DNA of 64,000 nucleotides from a bacterium. Lineage in GTDB: Bacteria; Actinomycetota; Aquicultoria; Aquicultorales; Aquicultoraceae. The notes beneath the pieces were generated by a model. It was not told where the DNA came from and made no database searches. It was given only the letters and a program-made list of their open reading frames with translations. The translations under genes and the position numbers were made by a program. The number at the start of each line of letters is the position of its first letter. Position 1 is the first letter of the stretch. The DNA lies in contig CADDYS010000002.1 of the NCBI GenBank assembly GCA_902810715.1, forward strand, positions 1-64,000, given 5' to 3'. Below are positions 27,010 through 35,261 of this stretch, piece after piece.

Positions 27010-27231
27010 AAGTACATATAATAGTGCCGCTGAATTTATCTATCGCCATACGGATGGGTGCCGTTACTGGGGCTAAGTTATAGATACAGCGGCACTTAGA
27101 ACTATCGCTGTTAGGCTGAATATATAGTCGTAGCACCTCTCGCTCCTTTAATTTTAGTATTTCATCTTAGTCGGTATTCCACGCTCCTTTAAATTTCATA
27201 TTTATCCTGTAACGAAAGGAGGTGAAAACAA
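27010..27231 (+). promoter_or_regulatory. Structured 5' leader with Shine-Dalgarno sequester, upstream of the cytochrome
   Basis: A 10 bp stem AGTGCCGCTG (27023-27032) / CAGCGGCACT (27087-27096) stacks, after a one-sided 4-base bulge, on TATCTAT (27037-27043) / ATAGATA (27080-27086). Inside is a short hairpin ACGG/CCGT (27050-27064). Downstream, CTCCTTT occurs twice (27143-27149 and 27184-27190) and is an exact complement of AAAGGAG in the ribosome site (27215-27221). The second copy extends pairing through CAC/GTG. This looks like a translation-controlling leader; the class is not recognised. Confidence 0.65.
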
Positions 27232-29622
27232 ATGAAAAAGGCTTTAATTATCTTGATGGCTGTTGCGATGTTGTTTGCCATGACCAGTTTAGCACTCGCC
27301 ACAGATATCACCCCTAACACGTATAGCCTGAATGGTGCCAATGGTATAGCCACTGGTGCTAAGGACTGGGGTGAAAAGATCCAGGGTACTAACACGTACT
27401 TTAACCCGATAACCGGGGCAACCGTAACTCTTCCGACCTATGACGGTCTCGGAAATAGCACGCACCCGTATGGTACCTGGAACAGCCCGTATACCTATGG
27501 AATCGATGGTTACAACTACAACGATGCCCAGGATTATACGGCTGATGGCACCCAGACGGGCGTGGGAGACCATAAGGTATTCCCGGTTCCAACACCGTTC
27601 CAGGGGTTATTTGGGACGAGCGTTGAGACAACCCTTACAGCGAACTTCACCTCTGGTCCACATGGTGGTTATCTTACGACTACTCATAGATGCCGTGAGT
27701 GCCACGCAGTCCACCGTGCAGCAGGTAAGTTCAAATTGATGAGGGCCAACACCAGGTTTGAGGCATGTGATTGGTGCCATGGTACCGGTGCAGGCTCTGG
27801 ATTTAACATCCAGATGGACAGCGATGATGCCTACACCACGGAGTACAATACCGGCCACACCATGGGCTTCGGTATCCAGAGCGGTAAGTGGAAAGCTCCA
27901 GATGATACCTATCCGGCGTTTACACCAAACTACTGGTTGGGTGGATTCTCTTGCTTTGACTGCCACAGCCCGCATGCTAACCCGCAGAGGATCATGGGTT
28001 ATGACCAGAACGGTAAACCGATCGAGTCAGTGGTCAAGCTGGAAACCGGCGAGGTCTATAACATTGGTAACCCGGGCCACGACATGTTCACGGCGGGCGG
28101 CAATGGTTTCGCAGATGCATCTAAGGGCGATGGCACGTACTGGGCAGTAGGACTCGGTGGTCCGCTTCCGAAGTCGAAACCATACTACCTAGCCGGTAGC
28201 TGGCTTCTGCTTAAGGACCCAGACCGCGAGTTGGCAACCACTACCGAGACCGGGCTAATGCCCGATGTCTACTCCTTGCAAAAGGCTATGACCGGTAGCA
28301 ATTGGGGTAAGCAATATCCAGATGGCAATTGGTACCTGTATGAAAGTCCTCTAACTCAAGACTCAGCTATAGGAACCATTACTGCTGGACAGGAGATTCC
28401 AGACACTGTTGATGATACTCTAAAAGAGTTTACTGGATCAAAGGACTATCCGGTCAATAAGATTCCAACTGACTGGAACAACCCACTCGCCAGTGCGGTT
28501 ATACTTGACAACACCAACCTGTTTGGGATGATTTATCCACCTGATGCCGACGGCAGCATTGCGGATAGTGCCGGTTTTGGCAATCTCTTAGGCTACAATG
28601 TGCGTAATCCGGTCTGTAGGTCGATTATGCTAAGTGAGTTCTGTACCGATTGCCATGATGGTAACGCCGGACTGCATACCACAGCAGCCCCGCTCTTCAG
28701 CGAGGACCGTGCTCTGAGGGATCAGACACAAACAGGCACAGATACTGCTGGTCCGATCACCGGTAATACCACTAATTGGAAGGGCGAGTATGACATTGGC
28801 TACGGCCACGATACGGCTCCTCGTCATTGCGGTCGAGCAATGAGGTTCAACCCAGAGGACAGTGTTGATTCAGGTCCACATTGCCGCAACTGCCATAAAG
28901 GCTCAAGCGGTTGTGGCGGATGCCACAACACCGACCCGATGCAAGACTTACACATTACTACTACGGACACTGCTCTGGCGGCTAATAACGGCCGTGCCGC
29001 GGTTACGTATTTGTTTGCATCGATGTTTGATATGGGCAACCAAATGACTACGGTCCCAGACCCGTATTTCCCAAATTGGCCGGGTTATAATCAAACTATG
29101 GGTAATACAGATACTCCTTATGCGGGCTACTTCTACCCGTACAGCACGTACGATCTGGAAAAGACCAGCAATGGCTATGACAACCAGATCGCGATGGCGC
29201 TTGTTAACGTAGGCAATACGGGCACCGGCGTCGTTGGCATGCTCAAGAACTCACGTACGGTTTCCTGGAGTGACTGGAGAGGTTCCCCGGGCATAGCAAC
29301 CAAGTCCTGCTCTGACGACGGCCTAAGCTGGCCGCACAGAACCCTTGGCTGGAAGATGCTGAAGGATGACCTGTTCGGTATTGACGTAACCGGCAGCACC
29401 AGCGGCGGGTCAACAGTCATCGGCCCAGGAGAGACAAGGTCGATGGAAGGCGGTTCGCTGGGTGGCAACAAGGCGCACGACATCGATAGCGTTTGCTTGG
29501 ATTGCCACAACCCGACAATCTGGAACGCTGGTCAGGTGCAAACCGCAGCCGGACATGTTGATGACCCGAACAATCCAAATGATAACTTAAATGACGAGCT
29601 TCTCCTAAGAGGCTTGCCGTAA
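27232..29622 (+). CDS. Secreted multiheme c-type cytochrome (seven CxxCH)
   Basis: A 796-residue exported electron-transfer protein. Signal peptide of about 23 residues (MKKALIILMAVAMLFAMTSL then ALA). CxxCH heme sites: CRECH (about 154), CDWCH (179), CFDCH (241), CTDCH (471), CRNCH (550), CGGCH (561) and CLDCH (754). The first pair fits the doubled CXXCH domain (CRECHAVH...L...CDWCH). Hemes are clustered and separated by a long heme-free Gly/Tyr/Asp-rich stretch (250-470), suggesting a surface or extracellular role in respiration of an external acceptor; no membrane anchor follows. Strong AAAGGAGGTG site. No cytochrome-maturation genes are in the window. Confidence 0.92.
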   Translation: MKKALIILMAVAMLFAMTSLALATDITPNTYSLNGANGIATGAKDWGEKIQGTNTYFNPITGATVTLPTYDGLGNSTHPYGTWNSPYTYGIDGYNYNDAQDYTADGTQTGVGDHKVFPVPTPFQGLFGTSVETTLTANFTSGPHGGYLTTTHRCRECHAVHRAAGKFKLMRANTRFEACDWCHGTGAGSGFNIQMDSDDAYTTEYNTGHTMGFGIQSGKWKAPDDTYPAFTPNYWLGGFSCFDCHSPHANPQRIMGYDQNGKPIESVVKLETGEVYNIGNPGHDMFTAGGNGFADASKGDGTYWAVGLGGPLPKSKPYYLAGSWLLLKDPDRELATTTETGLMPDVYSLQKAMTGSNWGKQYPDGNWYLYESPLTQDSAIGTITAGQEIPDTVDDTLKEFTGSKDYPVNKIPTDWNNPLASAVILDNTNLFGMIYPPDADGSIADSAGFGNLLGYNVRNPVCRSIMLSEFCTDCHDGNAGLHTTAAPLFSEDRALRDQTQTGTDTAGPITGNTTNWKGEYDIGYGHDTAPRHCGRAMRFNPEDSVDSGPHCRNCHKGSSGCGGCHNTDPMQDLHITTTDTALAANNGRAAVTYLFASMFDMGNQMTTVPDPYFPNWPGYNQTMGNTDTPYAGYFYPYSTYDLEKTSNGYDNQIAMALVNVGNTGTGVVGMLKNSRTVSWSDWRGSPGIATKSCSDDGLSWPHRTLGWKMLKDDLFGIDVTGSTSGGSTVIGPGETRSMEGGSLGGNKAHDIDSVCLDCHNPTIWNAGQVQTAAGHVDDPNNPNDNLNDELLLRGLP

Positions 29623-29694
29623 AAGTCGTCATAACTTACAAAGACTACTTACAAGCAACTTACAAGAATTGCTTACAAATAACATAAAACAAAC

Positions 29695-29726
29695 AAGAGG
29701 CCCGTTATCAAACGGGCCTCTTCCTG
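29695..29726 (+). terminator. Intrinsic terminator after the multiheme cytochrome
   Basis: AAGAGGCCCGTT, loop ATC, AAACGGGCCTCTT: an 11-12 bp stem followed by CCTGTC, about 75 bases after the stop. The stem is strong; the T-run is short. Confidence 0.8.
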
Positions 29727-29796
29727 TCATCATTTAAAGTTTCCCTCGTTATCTTGCTTATTCCTAGGGTAAAGATAAAAACGGAGGTGCATTTTT

Positions 29797-30033
29797 ATGA
29801 AACCGGAGGAGCTTAGCTTTGACCAGTGTATGCAGGAGCCCGGGGTATATTACAATCCCGATAACGGCATAATCATAAAGATAAGCAGGGTTTCGCCTCT
29901 TATGTATAACCAGGAGCAGCTTGCAAGGGGAAAGAAAGGCGGCGAGCCCTCCTCAATATGCTATAAGGTGTCGGATGACCCCGGGCTAAATGATGACGAG
30001 GTCGAGGCAATAATAAGGGCAAAGCAACTTTAA
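29797..30033 (+). CDS. Small hypothetical protein
   Basis: 78 residues, soluble, two cysteines, ending in an acidic helix (DDEVEAIIRAKQL). GGAGGTG lies 9 bases before ATG 29797. No family recognised. It is convergent with the cysteine-rich gene and separated from the cytochrome by a terminator, so probably independent of it. Confidence 0.65.
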   Translation: MKPEELSFDQCMQEPGVYYNPDNGIIIKISRVSPLMYNQEQLARGKKGGEPSSICYKVSDDPGLNDDEVEAIIRAKQL

Positions 30034-30040
30034 AGGATGT

Positions 30041-30415
30041 TTATAAAGAATCGTATTCGAGGGCCCGCTCACGGGTCATGGTTCTCATAAACTTGCCGTA
30101 TTGGCAGGAGGATATGCAGTAAAGCGCACAATATCCTTGCTCAAGGCAGTATATTGGCTTGCTGCCAAGCTCGTCTATCTTATCACCCATTAACTCGCGA
30201 AGGTACATCACGGTTTCTTCCCTGGATTCTTCCCTATGAAACGCCTGCAGAAGATCCACAACCGAGCATTTTTGGTGACAACTATCGAGGCAATAACGTG
30301 TTTCACTGCAGGAACTGACAGTTGTCTTAAGCTTCTGCCATTCCTCATCGGAGAGATGCTCTATATATAGAATAGCGGTTTCAATATCCGTCAACCTGAT
30401 CGACCTGCCATTCAA
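30041..30415 (-). CDS. Cysteine-rich protein with duplicated C-x5-C-x3-C-x3-C motif
   Basis: 124 residues, no recognised family. Eight cysteines form two tetrads of identical spacing, C-x5-C-x3-C-x3-C: CSETRYCLDSCHQKC near residue 35 and CLEQGYCALYCISSC near residue 89. They are joined by a helical stretch. The tetrads could bind two zinc ions or iron-sulfur clusters. The start is TTG 30415, with a weak ribosome site. It follows nrdG on the same strand after about 40 bases, so a link to anaerobic nucleotide reduction is possible. Confidence 0.65.
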   Translation of the reverse strand: MNGRSIRLTDIETAILYIEHLSDEEWQKLKTTVSSCSETRYCLDSCHQKCSVVDLLQAFHREESREETVMYLRELMGDKIDELGSKPIYCLEQGYCALYCISSCQYGKFMRTMTRERALEYDSL

Positions 30416-30456
30416 CGGTTATGAACCAATTTTAGCATACTCCGGGGAGTATTTCA

Positions 30457-31197
30457 TCAGCCACGCAAGTAAACCGGCAAGGATTTGGAGGCCTCCTGTG
30501 CCAAATCCGCTAGAAAATCTTTATTGTATGGCTTTATCTCGCCCGCAGAAGGCTCTAGCGTGACTTTTGGGTTGTATTGCTGAAGGTGGTAGCGTTTTGC
30601 ACCGGCTTTGGCCAGGTATTCGGCTATTTGCAGCACATCTTCACGCTCAACAAACGTTGGGACGGCGGTAGTTCTAAACTCAACCTCGAGGTTGCTTTTT
30701 GATTCAGCCTCTATCAAAAGATCGATGGACTGTTTGACCTTTTCAGACATGTCGGGTTGCTGCGTGGCCAGCGGGTATTTACTAAAACTTGTCTTAATGT
30801 CAAGGGCGACCGCATCTATTAGCTTATCGTCGATGAGCGACTTTAGCATCCTGGGTTGTGTCCCGTTAGTGTCAAGCTTTATCTGAAGACCGAGCCCTTT
30901 TATAAAGCGCGCAAGCTCAGGGAGTTTGCTGCTTATGGTGGGCTCTCCGCCGCTTATGCAAACGCCGTCGACCCATCCCCCCTTGGACGTAAGGGCGTCT
31001 TTAAGCATATCCTGCGGTATATCGGGAAGATTTTTATGGTCTAAAACCAGCGAGGCGTTGTGGCAAAACGGACAGCGGAAGTTGCAATTGCCTAAAAAGA
31101 TCGTGGTGACAAGCCGCCCTTCCCAATCCAGCATACTTAACGGGACAAAACCCTTGATACCAAATGACATAACCGCAGCATCTTCTTTTACAGCCAT
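30457..31197 (-). CDS. nrdG: Anaerobic ribonucleotide reductase activating enzyme (radical SAM)
   Basis: Generates the glycyl radical on NrdD using SAM and a [4Fe-4S] cluster. 246 residues; cluster motif CNFRCPFC near residue 38 (C-x3-C-x2-C), then CISGGEPTISSKLPEL, the SAM-binding GGEP motif near 85. Longer than classic E. coli NrdG (about 154), resembling the PflA-like NrdG2 form. ATG 31197 overlaps the end of the redoxin gene; GGGAGG is 10 bases upstream. Confidence 0.9.
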   Translation of the reverse strand: MAVKEDAAVMSFGIKGFVPLSMLDWEGRLVTTIFLGNCNFRCPFCHNASLVLDHKNLPDIPQDMLKDALTSKGGWVDGVCISGGEPTISSKLPELARFIKGLGLQIKLDTNGTQPRMLKSLIDDKLIDAVALDIKTSFSKYPLATQQPDMSEKVKQSIDLLIEAESKSNLEVEFRTTAVPTFVEREDVLQIAEYLAKAGAKRYHLQQYNPKVTLEPSAGEIKPYNKDFLADLAQEASKSLPVYLRG

Positions 31198-31433
31198 TTT
31201 GAAATAGCCTCCCTGCTCGGTACCTCGCCTCTCCAGGAGGCAAGCTCCTGGCCGCCCCCGTCGGTTACGATGATAGATGGTGTCGACATAACTCCATAGA
31301 ACGCTGCTTCCGCCAACCCATCAACTTCATCTATGTTGAAAAGTTCCGCCTTGGGGCTATCAGCGACAAGCGCCTTGGCCGCAGGGCACTTTGCACAGTT
31401 TTCCTTCCAGAACAATTTGATTTTCTCCGACAT
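31188..31433 (-). CDS. Thioredoxin/glutaredoxin-fold protein of the nrd cluster
   Basis: 81 residues. IKLFWKENCAKCPAAKALV gives a C-x2-C active site near residue 14 at the end of the first strand, and STPSIIV carries the cis-proline. ATG 31433 has GGAGG 8 bases upstream; the longer ATG 31448 start would precede that site. Position between nrdD and nrdG suggests it is the electron donor to the reductase, as NrdH-like redoxins are for the formate-independent class III enzymes. This is inference from context. Confidence 0.85.
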   Translation of the reverse strand: MSEKIKLFWKENCAKCPAAKALVADSPKAELFNIDEVDGLAEAAFYGVMSTPSIIVTDGGGQELASWRGEVPSREAISKWL

Positions 31434-31457
31434 TCTTGCTTCCTCCATTGCTACATA

Positions 31458-33650
31458 TCATTGTCCGTTGCCCGACACGCTTGTCTCGGCGACAAGCCCG
31501 GTTCTTATCCTGTCTCTTAACTCGCCGGTTTTGCCCTTATTCCAGGTCGGGATCTTTGAGTAGTACCCCACGATGCGGGTTATCCCGTAGACTTCTGCCG
31601 ATCCGCAATTCGGGCAGGTTTCATGAAGTCCCCTTGATGTGCGCCTGCAGGAATCGCAGACGGTAAACTCGGGGCTAAACGCGATTTGCTCGGCACGCGT
31701 TGTCCTAAACGTCTTCAGGACAAAGTTCTCAATTGATTTTGGTGAGGGCTCTTTCTCACCCAGCCAGATGTGGATGATGGCCCCGGCCTCGATTAGCGGA
31801 TGGAAGAGACTTTGCTTTCTTACCCTCTCGACATAGTCGACGTCTGCCTCAACCGAGACATGGATGCTGTTGGTATAGTAATACTCGTTTGTATCGAGGT
31901 TTCCTTTGATAACGCGCCTTGTTTGCTCCGGGTAATATTTCATGTCGAGCTTGGCAAGGCGGTAGCCGGATGACTCTGCAGGGGACTCCTCCAGGACCAT
32001 CTTGATCCCGTATTGGTCCGAGAGCTGTCTGCACTTTAGATTCATATGCGAGATAACCCTTAGGCCGAACTTTAAAGCCTCGTCGGATTCGTGAAGCTCC
32101 ATGCCTTTATGAATCTGGACCATCTCATTTAATCCAAGAAGCCCGCAGAGGTAGGTCAATCTATCCATCCTCAGGTACGTCTCACCATCCCTTGCCATGC
32201 TAAGCATGGCAAGCGGACCGTTGTGCCCAAGCTCCATGAGCTCGCCGATAAAGTGTTTCTTCTGGACGTGGGCCTTGGCGACCAGCTCCATCGTCTTATT
32301 CAGCTCGGCAAAGATAAGCTCGTCGTTGCCATGCGCCTTATACGCGATCCTGGGCAGGTTGATGGTCACGTTCTGTAGTGCCGAGAAGCGCATCTTCTCG
32401 GGTGCCCTGGCCTCTTCCAGGTCCTGCTCCCCAAGTTTCAGTTTGAGGCGGCAGCACTGGCTGACGGTGACCGCGTCGCCACGGTCAAAGACAAAGTATG
32501 TGATGCCCTGCTTGGATGCGACAAGGCATGCGAGATCGAGAAATTCCTGCCAGCCGTCCGTTTTGAAGAATTCCTCGTTGATGTGAAGAAGCGGTTTTGG
32601 AAATACGAATGTCTTGCCGTTTGCATCACCCTCAAGGTAAACCTCAAACATAGCCTTGAGGAACGCCTGTGCCTCTTTCTCATATTCCCTGTACGTCTTC
32701 CCAGTATACTCGCCGCCGGGGCCGATGGCCTGGGTATCGGCAAAGTGTCTTGGGATATTCCAGTAAAGGTTGAAATCGGTAAAGGTAACTTGTGAGCCCC
32801 TGGCTCCGGCGAGTTGGTTGAACTCGTATATCAACATTTGCGCGAGCTGCCTGATCTCGTCAAAGGTCTTATCGACCAGGTAAGGCGCAAAGAACATATT
32901 AACTGCTTCCCAGCCAACCGCACCGGCATAGTGGGCCTGCAGACTTGAGGCCATCTTTACCATGTGCCCGATTAAAACCTCCGGGTGCTTTGCCGGTCTT
33001 GAGGTGCTGGTTATATTAGGAAGGGATATCCCGTATTTCTTTATATATTCAAGCGAATGACCGCCGCAGTAAGGACGAATAATAAAACCGAGATCATGTA
33101 GATGTATATCGCCCATGAGGTGAGCCAGGGCTACATCCTCGCTGAACACCTTTCTTAAGGCGAACTCCTTAAGGATAGTCTCAGCAAGGGTTAAGTTTAT
33201 GGATTCAGGATTATGAGTGGTGTTGCTGTTCTCCTTGTTTGGATTCATAATGATCTCCTCGACGTCAAACATTGGTAAGCCGAGGTGGGAGTGTTTTTTG
33301 TGCATCATCGTCAGGTTTCTCTGAAGGAGCTCGAGGTCGACAAGCTCTCTGATGATACTGGTGGTGATAGAGCTGAAGTTGCTCTCAAAAATCTTGCGCT
33401 CAACAGCGCTTGCAATATCGTTGGCCAAGCTCTCGCTGGCCTCCGTTTCTTTGACGAGGGAGTCAACAATTTTTGACTTGTCCCAAATATTTATCTCCGA
33501 TTTCGAAGTTGTGCTTACGAGCAGGGCGATATCGGTTGCGTCACCCTCTTCACGATAGGTCTTTACTACGTTGATGATTCTTTTGGGTAAGGCTTTACTA
33601 TCTATTCTAACTTCTGCTTCAGAATCTGCCGCGACTGTTAATTTGGGCAT
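31458..33650 (-). CDS. nrdD: Anaerobic (class III) ribonucleoside-triphosphate reductase
   Basis: Makes dNTPs by glycyl-radical chemistry. 730 residues: ATP-cone allosteric domain in the first about 100, reductase barrel with HLHDLGFIIRPYCGGHSLEY near 190, a zinc-binding CDSCRRTS...CPNC near 660-680, and the glycyl radical loop RIVGYYS with Gly near 695. The oxygen sensitivity of this enzyme fits an anaerobic host. GGAGG lies 12 bases before ATG 33650. The order nrdR-nrdD-redoxin-nrdG is coherent. Confidence 0.95.
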   Translation of the reverse strand: MPKLTVAADSEAEVRIDSKALPKRIINVVKTYREEGDATDIALLVSTTSKSEINIWDKSKIVDSLVKETEASESLANDIASAVERKIFESNFSSITTSIIRELVDLELLQRNLTMMHKKHSHLGLPMFDVEEIIMNPNKENSNTTHNPESINLTLAETILKEFALRKVFSEDVALAHLMGDIHLHDLGFIIRPYCGGHSLEYIKKYGISLPNITSTSRPAKHPEVLIGHMVKMASSLQAHYAGAVGWEAVNMFFAPYLVDKTFDEIRQLAQMLIYEFNQLAGARGSQVTFTDFNLYWNIPRHFADTQAIGPGGEYTGKTYREYEKEAQAFLKAMFEVYLEGDANGKTFVFPKPLLHINEEFFKTDGWQEFLDLACLVASKQGITYFVFDRGDAVTVSQCCRLKLKLGEQDLEEARAPEKMRFSALQNVTINLPRIAYKAHGNDELIFAELNKTMELVAKAHVQKKHFIGELMELGHNGPLAMLSMARDGETYLRMDRLTYLCGLLGLNEMVQIHKGMELHESDEALKFGLRVISHMNLKCRQLSDQYGIKMVLEESPAESSGYRLAKLDMKYYPEQTRRVIKGNLDTNEYYYTNSIHVSVEADVDYVERVRKQSLFHPLIEAGAIIHIWLGEKEPSPKSIENFVLKTFRTTRAEQIAFSPEFTVCDSCRRTSRGLHETCPNCGSAEVYGITRIVGYYSKIPTWNKGKTGELRDRIRTGLVAETSVSGNGQ

Positions 33651-33846
33651 ATCTTACATTTACCTCCTCTTGAACCACTACTTTGAACACTTTTAAGACT
33701 CGCTTTGCCTCTGCTTGGCTATGTACGATGCTACGAACCAAATAACCATCTACCAGTGCTATGAACGTATGTTTAATTACTGTTTTTATTGGTATTTAAT
33801 TCCTGCGGCTTGTGTGCCAACTTTGCTGTCACTGCTACAACCGGAA

Positions 33847-34293
33847 CTAGATCAACTTTTCCAACTCTTGTGTGAACTCTTCAAGATCTTTGAACTCCTT
33901 GTAAACAGAGGCAAAGCGAATATAAGCTACTTTGTCAATTTCCTTTAAAACTTTCAGAACTCGATCGCCTAATTCTTTAGATGTTACTTCGTGTTGAAAC
34001 TCATTGCGTAAGCTGCCTTCAATATCGTCTACGATTTGTTCTGCTTTTTCCCGATCCACCTGCCTTTTTACGAGTGCGCGCAATATACCCTCTAGAAGTT
34101 TAGTTCTACTGAATGGTTCGCGCTCCCCGTTTTTCTTAATCACCGTAAGCGGTATTTCTTCAACTTTCTCAAAGGTTGTAAATCGCTTACCACATTCGAG
34201 ACACTCACGTCTTCTCCGCGTAACCCCGCTCGTCTCGTTGAGCCTCGAATCGACAACCTTTGAATCGTTAAACCCGCAGTAAGGACACTTCAA
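33847..34293 (-). CDS. nrdR: Transcriptional repressor NrdR
   Basis: Represses ribonucleotide-reductase genes in response to ATP/dATP. 148 residues: zinc ribbon MKCPYCGFNDSKVVDSR...CLECGKRFTTFE (two C-x2-C pairs), then an ATP-cone (VIKKNGEREPFSRTKLLEGI onwards). It lies about 200 bases upstream of nrdD on the same strand and carries paired NrdR boxes in its own promoter, so both genes may be controlled together. Confidence 0.95.
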   Translation of the reverse strand: MKCPYCGFNDSKVVDSRLNETSGVTRRRRECLECGKRFTTFEKVEEIPLTVIKKNGEREPFSRTKLLEGILRALVKRQVDREKAEQIVDDIEGSLRNEFQHEVTSKELGDRVLKVLKEIDKVAYIRFASVYKEFKDLEEFTQELEKLI

Positions 34294-34313
34294 TTTAACA
34301 CCTTATTAACGAG

Positions 34314-34334
34314 TTATCCACAAACTTATCCACA
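34314..34334 (+). promoter_or_regulatory. Two perfect DnaA boxes upstream of nrdR
   Basis: TTATCCACA at 34314-34322 and 34326-34334, direct repeats 12 bases apart. The second overlaps a NrdR box. They lie 20-40 bases before the nrdR start, in its likely 5' untranslated region, rather than at an origin (no dnaA/dnaN nearby). Confidence 0.7.
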
Positions 34335-34383
34335 ACATATTGAGTGTGTAGCAATAGTATACCACTACATATGGTGGAGTTAA
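34330..34383 (-). promoter_or_regulatory. nrdR promoter with paired NrdR boxes
   Basis: Minus-strand boxes CCACCATATGTAGTGG (34362-34377) and ACACTCAATATGTTGTGG (34330-34347) match the NrdR pattern ACACTATATATAGTGT in layout, with centres 31 bases (three helical turns) apart, as is usual for paired boxes. TTAACT (34378-34383) and TATACT (34356-34361) with 16 bases between them form the promoter around the upstream box. Confidence 0.75.
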
Positions 34384-34805
34384 ACAGATTTGGATAGAAA
34401 TTTTTGCGCCACTTGCATAACCGCAGGAAGTAGCCCCTAAAAAATTTAAATATAAGTATAAGGTGCCGTTCTTGAAAGATTGAAAGATTGAATATATTGG
34501 TAAGATGCCCATGGTAAGGTACCTGGCTTGAAAGATTGTTGAAAGATTACAAAATAGGTAGGATTTGCAATCTTTCAATCTTTCAAGCCAGGCACCCTTC
34601 GTTCGCCAGGTACCCTTCGCACCCTTCTCCTTCTTCCCCTCTTTTGACTGTATTGGCCACCGTATATTACCAGCTTCTTTAAGTTTATCACCGCTGCTGT
34701 TAAAAGAACTTGTGTTTTTCAAGCCTGCACCTTTTGTGAACCACCAACGGAATGTGCTAATATATTAGACATATTCGGTCGATATTATCTTTTAAGGATG
34801 ATTCT
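34384..34805. other. Non-coding stretch between nrdR and rrf2 promoters
   Basis: No credible gene (the minus-strand frame 34306-34722 is made of repeat words). It contains the TTGAAAGATTGAAAG repeat/hairpin block, a CCAGGTACCCTTCG/CCAGGCACCCTTCG pair near 34590-34620, and near 34750 the palindrome CTAATATATTAG, which may be a -10 or operator of the Rrf2 gene. Confidence 0.55.
34462..34596. repeat. Long imperfect hairpin of TTGAAAGATTG words
   Basis: GGTACCTGGCTTGAAAGATT (34518 to 34548) pairs with the reverse complement at 34569-34596 except for a 2-base insertion and one mismatch, a stem of about 28 bp with a 20-base loop. A third partial copy with GGTGCC and TTGAAAGATTGAAAGATTG lies at 34462-34492 in the same orientation as the left arm. 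Confidence 0.75.
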
Positions 34806-35201
34806 ATGAAACTAACTATGCAGGGAGAGTATGCGATACGGGCGATGCTGGAGCTGGCCCGCGAATACTCTAGTGGAAAACTGATATCGGCAAAAGAGCT
34901 GGCAGTTCGGCAAGATATCCCTCCAGTATTTTTAACGAAAACACTAGGCGTGCTTGCGAAAGCAGGGTTGATTGTAAACCAGAGAGGGTCTCGTGGAGGA
35001 ATCAGGCTTGCCAAAGACCCTTCCAGGATCACAATCCAAGAAGTCGTGGAAGCGATTGAGGGACCATTTAAGCTAAACATGTGCTTGGGCGTTACGGGCG
35101 CATGTGATAGAAAACCGGGTTGCAAGGTTCACCGGGTATGGCATCGCGCCCAAGAGGCGATGCTAAAGGAGCTTTCTGTAACTCTTGATAAGGTTATCTA
35201 A
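34806..35201 (+). CDS. Rrf2-family transcriptional regulator
   Basis: 131 residues. The N-terminal winged helix has MKLTMQGEYAIRAMLELA and SAKELAVRQDIPPVFLTKTL; the effector region has C-x6-C-x5-C-x2-H (CLGVTGACDRKPGCKVH) near residues 92-108, close to the [2Fe-2S]-binding site of IscR. An iron-sulfur-based redox or iron sensor is likely. Convergent with cydBA; given the neighbouring oxygen-defence genes it may sense O2, NO or iron status. Confidence 0.9.
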   Translation: MKLTMQGEYAIRAMLELAREYSSGKLISAKELAVRQDIPPVFLTKTLGVLAKAGLIVNQRGSRGGIRLAKDPSRITIQEVVEAIEGPFKLNMCLGVTGACDRKPGCKVHRVWHRAQEAMLKELSVTLDKVI

Positions 35202-35214
35202 CCAAAAAGGTTTC

Positions 35215-35257
35215 GTTCGGCGGAAATTCTCAACGAGAATTTCCGCCGAACTTTTGT
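35215..35257. terminator. Bidirectional terminator between rrf2 and cydB
   Basis: Perfect 17 bp stem GTTCGGCGGAAATTCTC/GAGAATTTCCGCCGAAC (35215-35231, 35235-35251) with a 3-base loop, then TTTTGT on the plus strand; AAACC before it gives a weaker U-tract for the minus strand. Confidence 0.92.
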
Positions 35258-35261
35258 ATCT

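Noticed and set aside
27023-27096. c-di-GMP-I (GEMM), SAM, cobalamin or TPP riboswitch identity for the cytochrome leader
   Set aside because: None of the invariant sequence blocks of these classes could be found; only the general layout fits a riboswitch.
34314-34334. Replication origin
   Set aside because: Only two DnaA boxes, no AT-rich unwinding element with further boxes, and no dnaA, dnaN or gyrase genes nearby.
34306-34722. 139-codon open frame on the minus strand upstream of nrdR
   Set aside because: It runs through DnaA boxes, NrdR boxes and the TTGAAAG hairpin, has no ribosome site and a low-complexity sequence.
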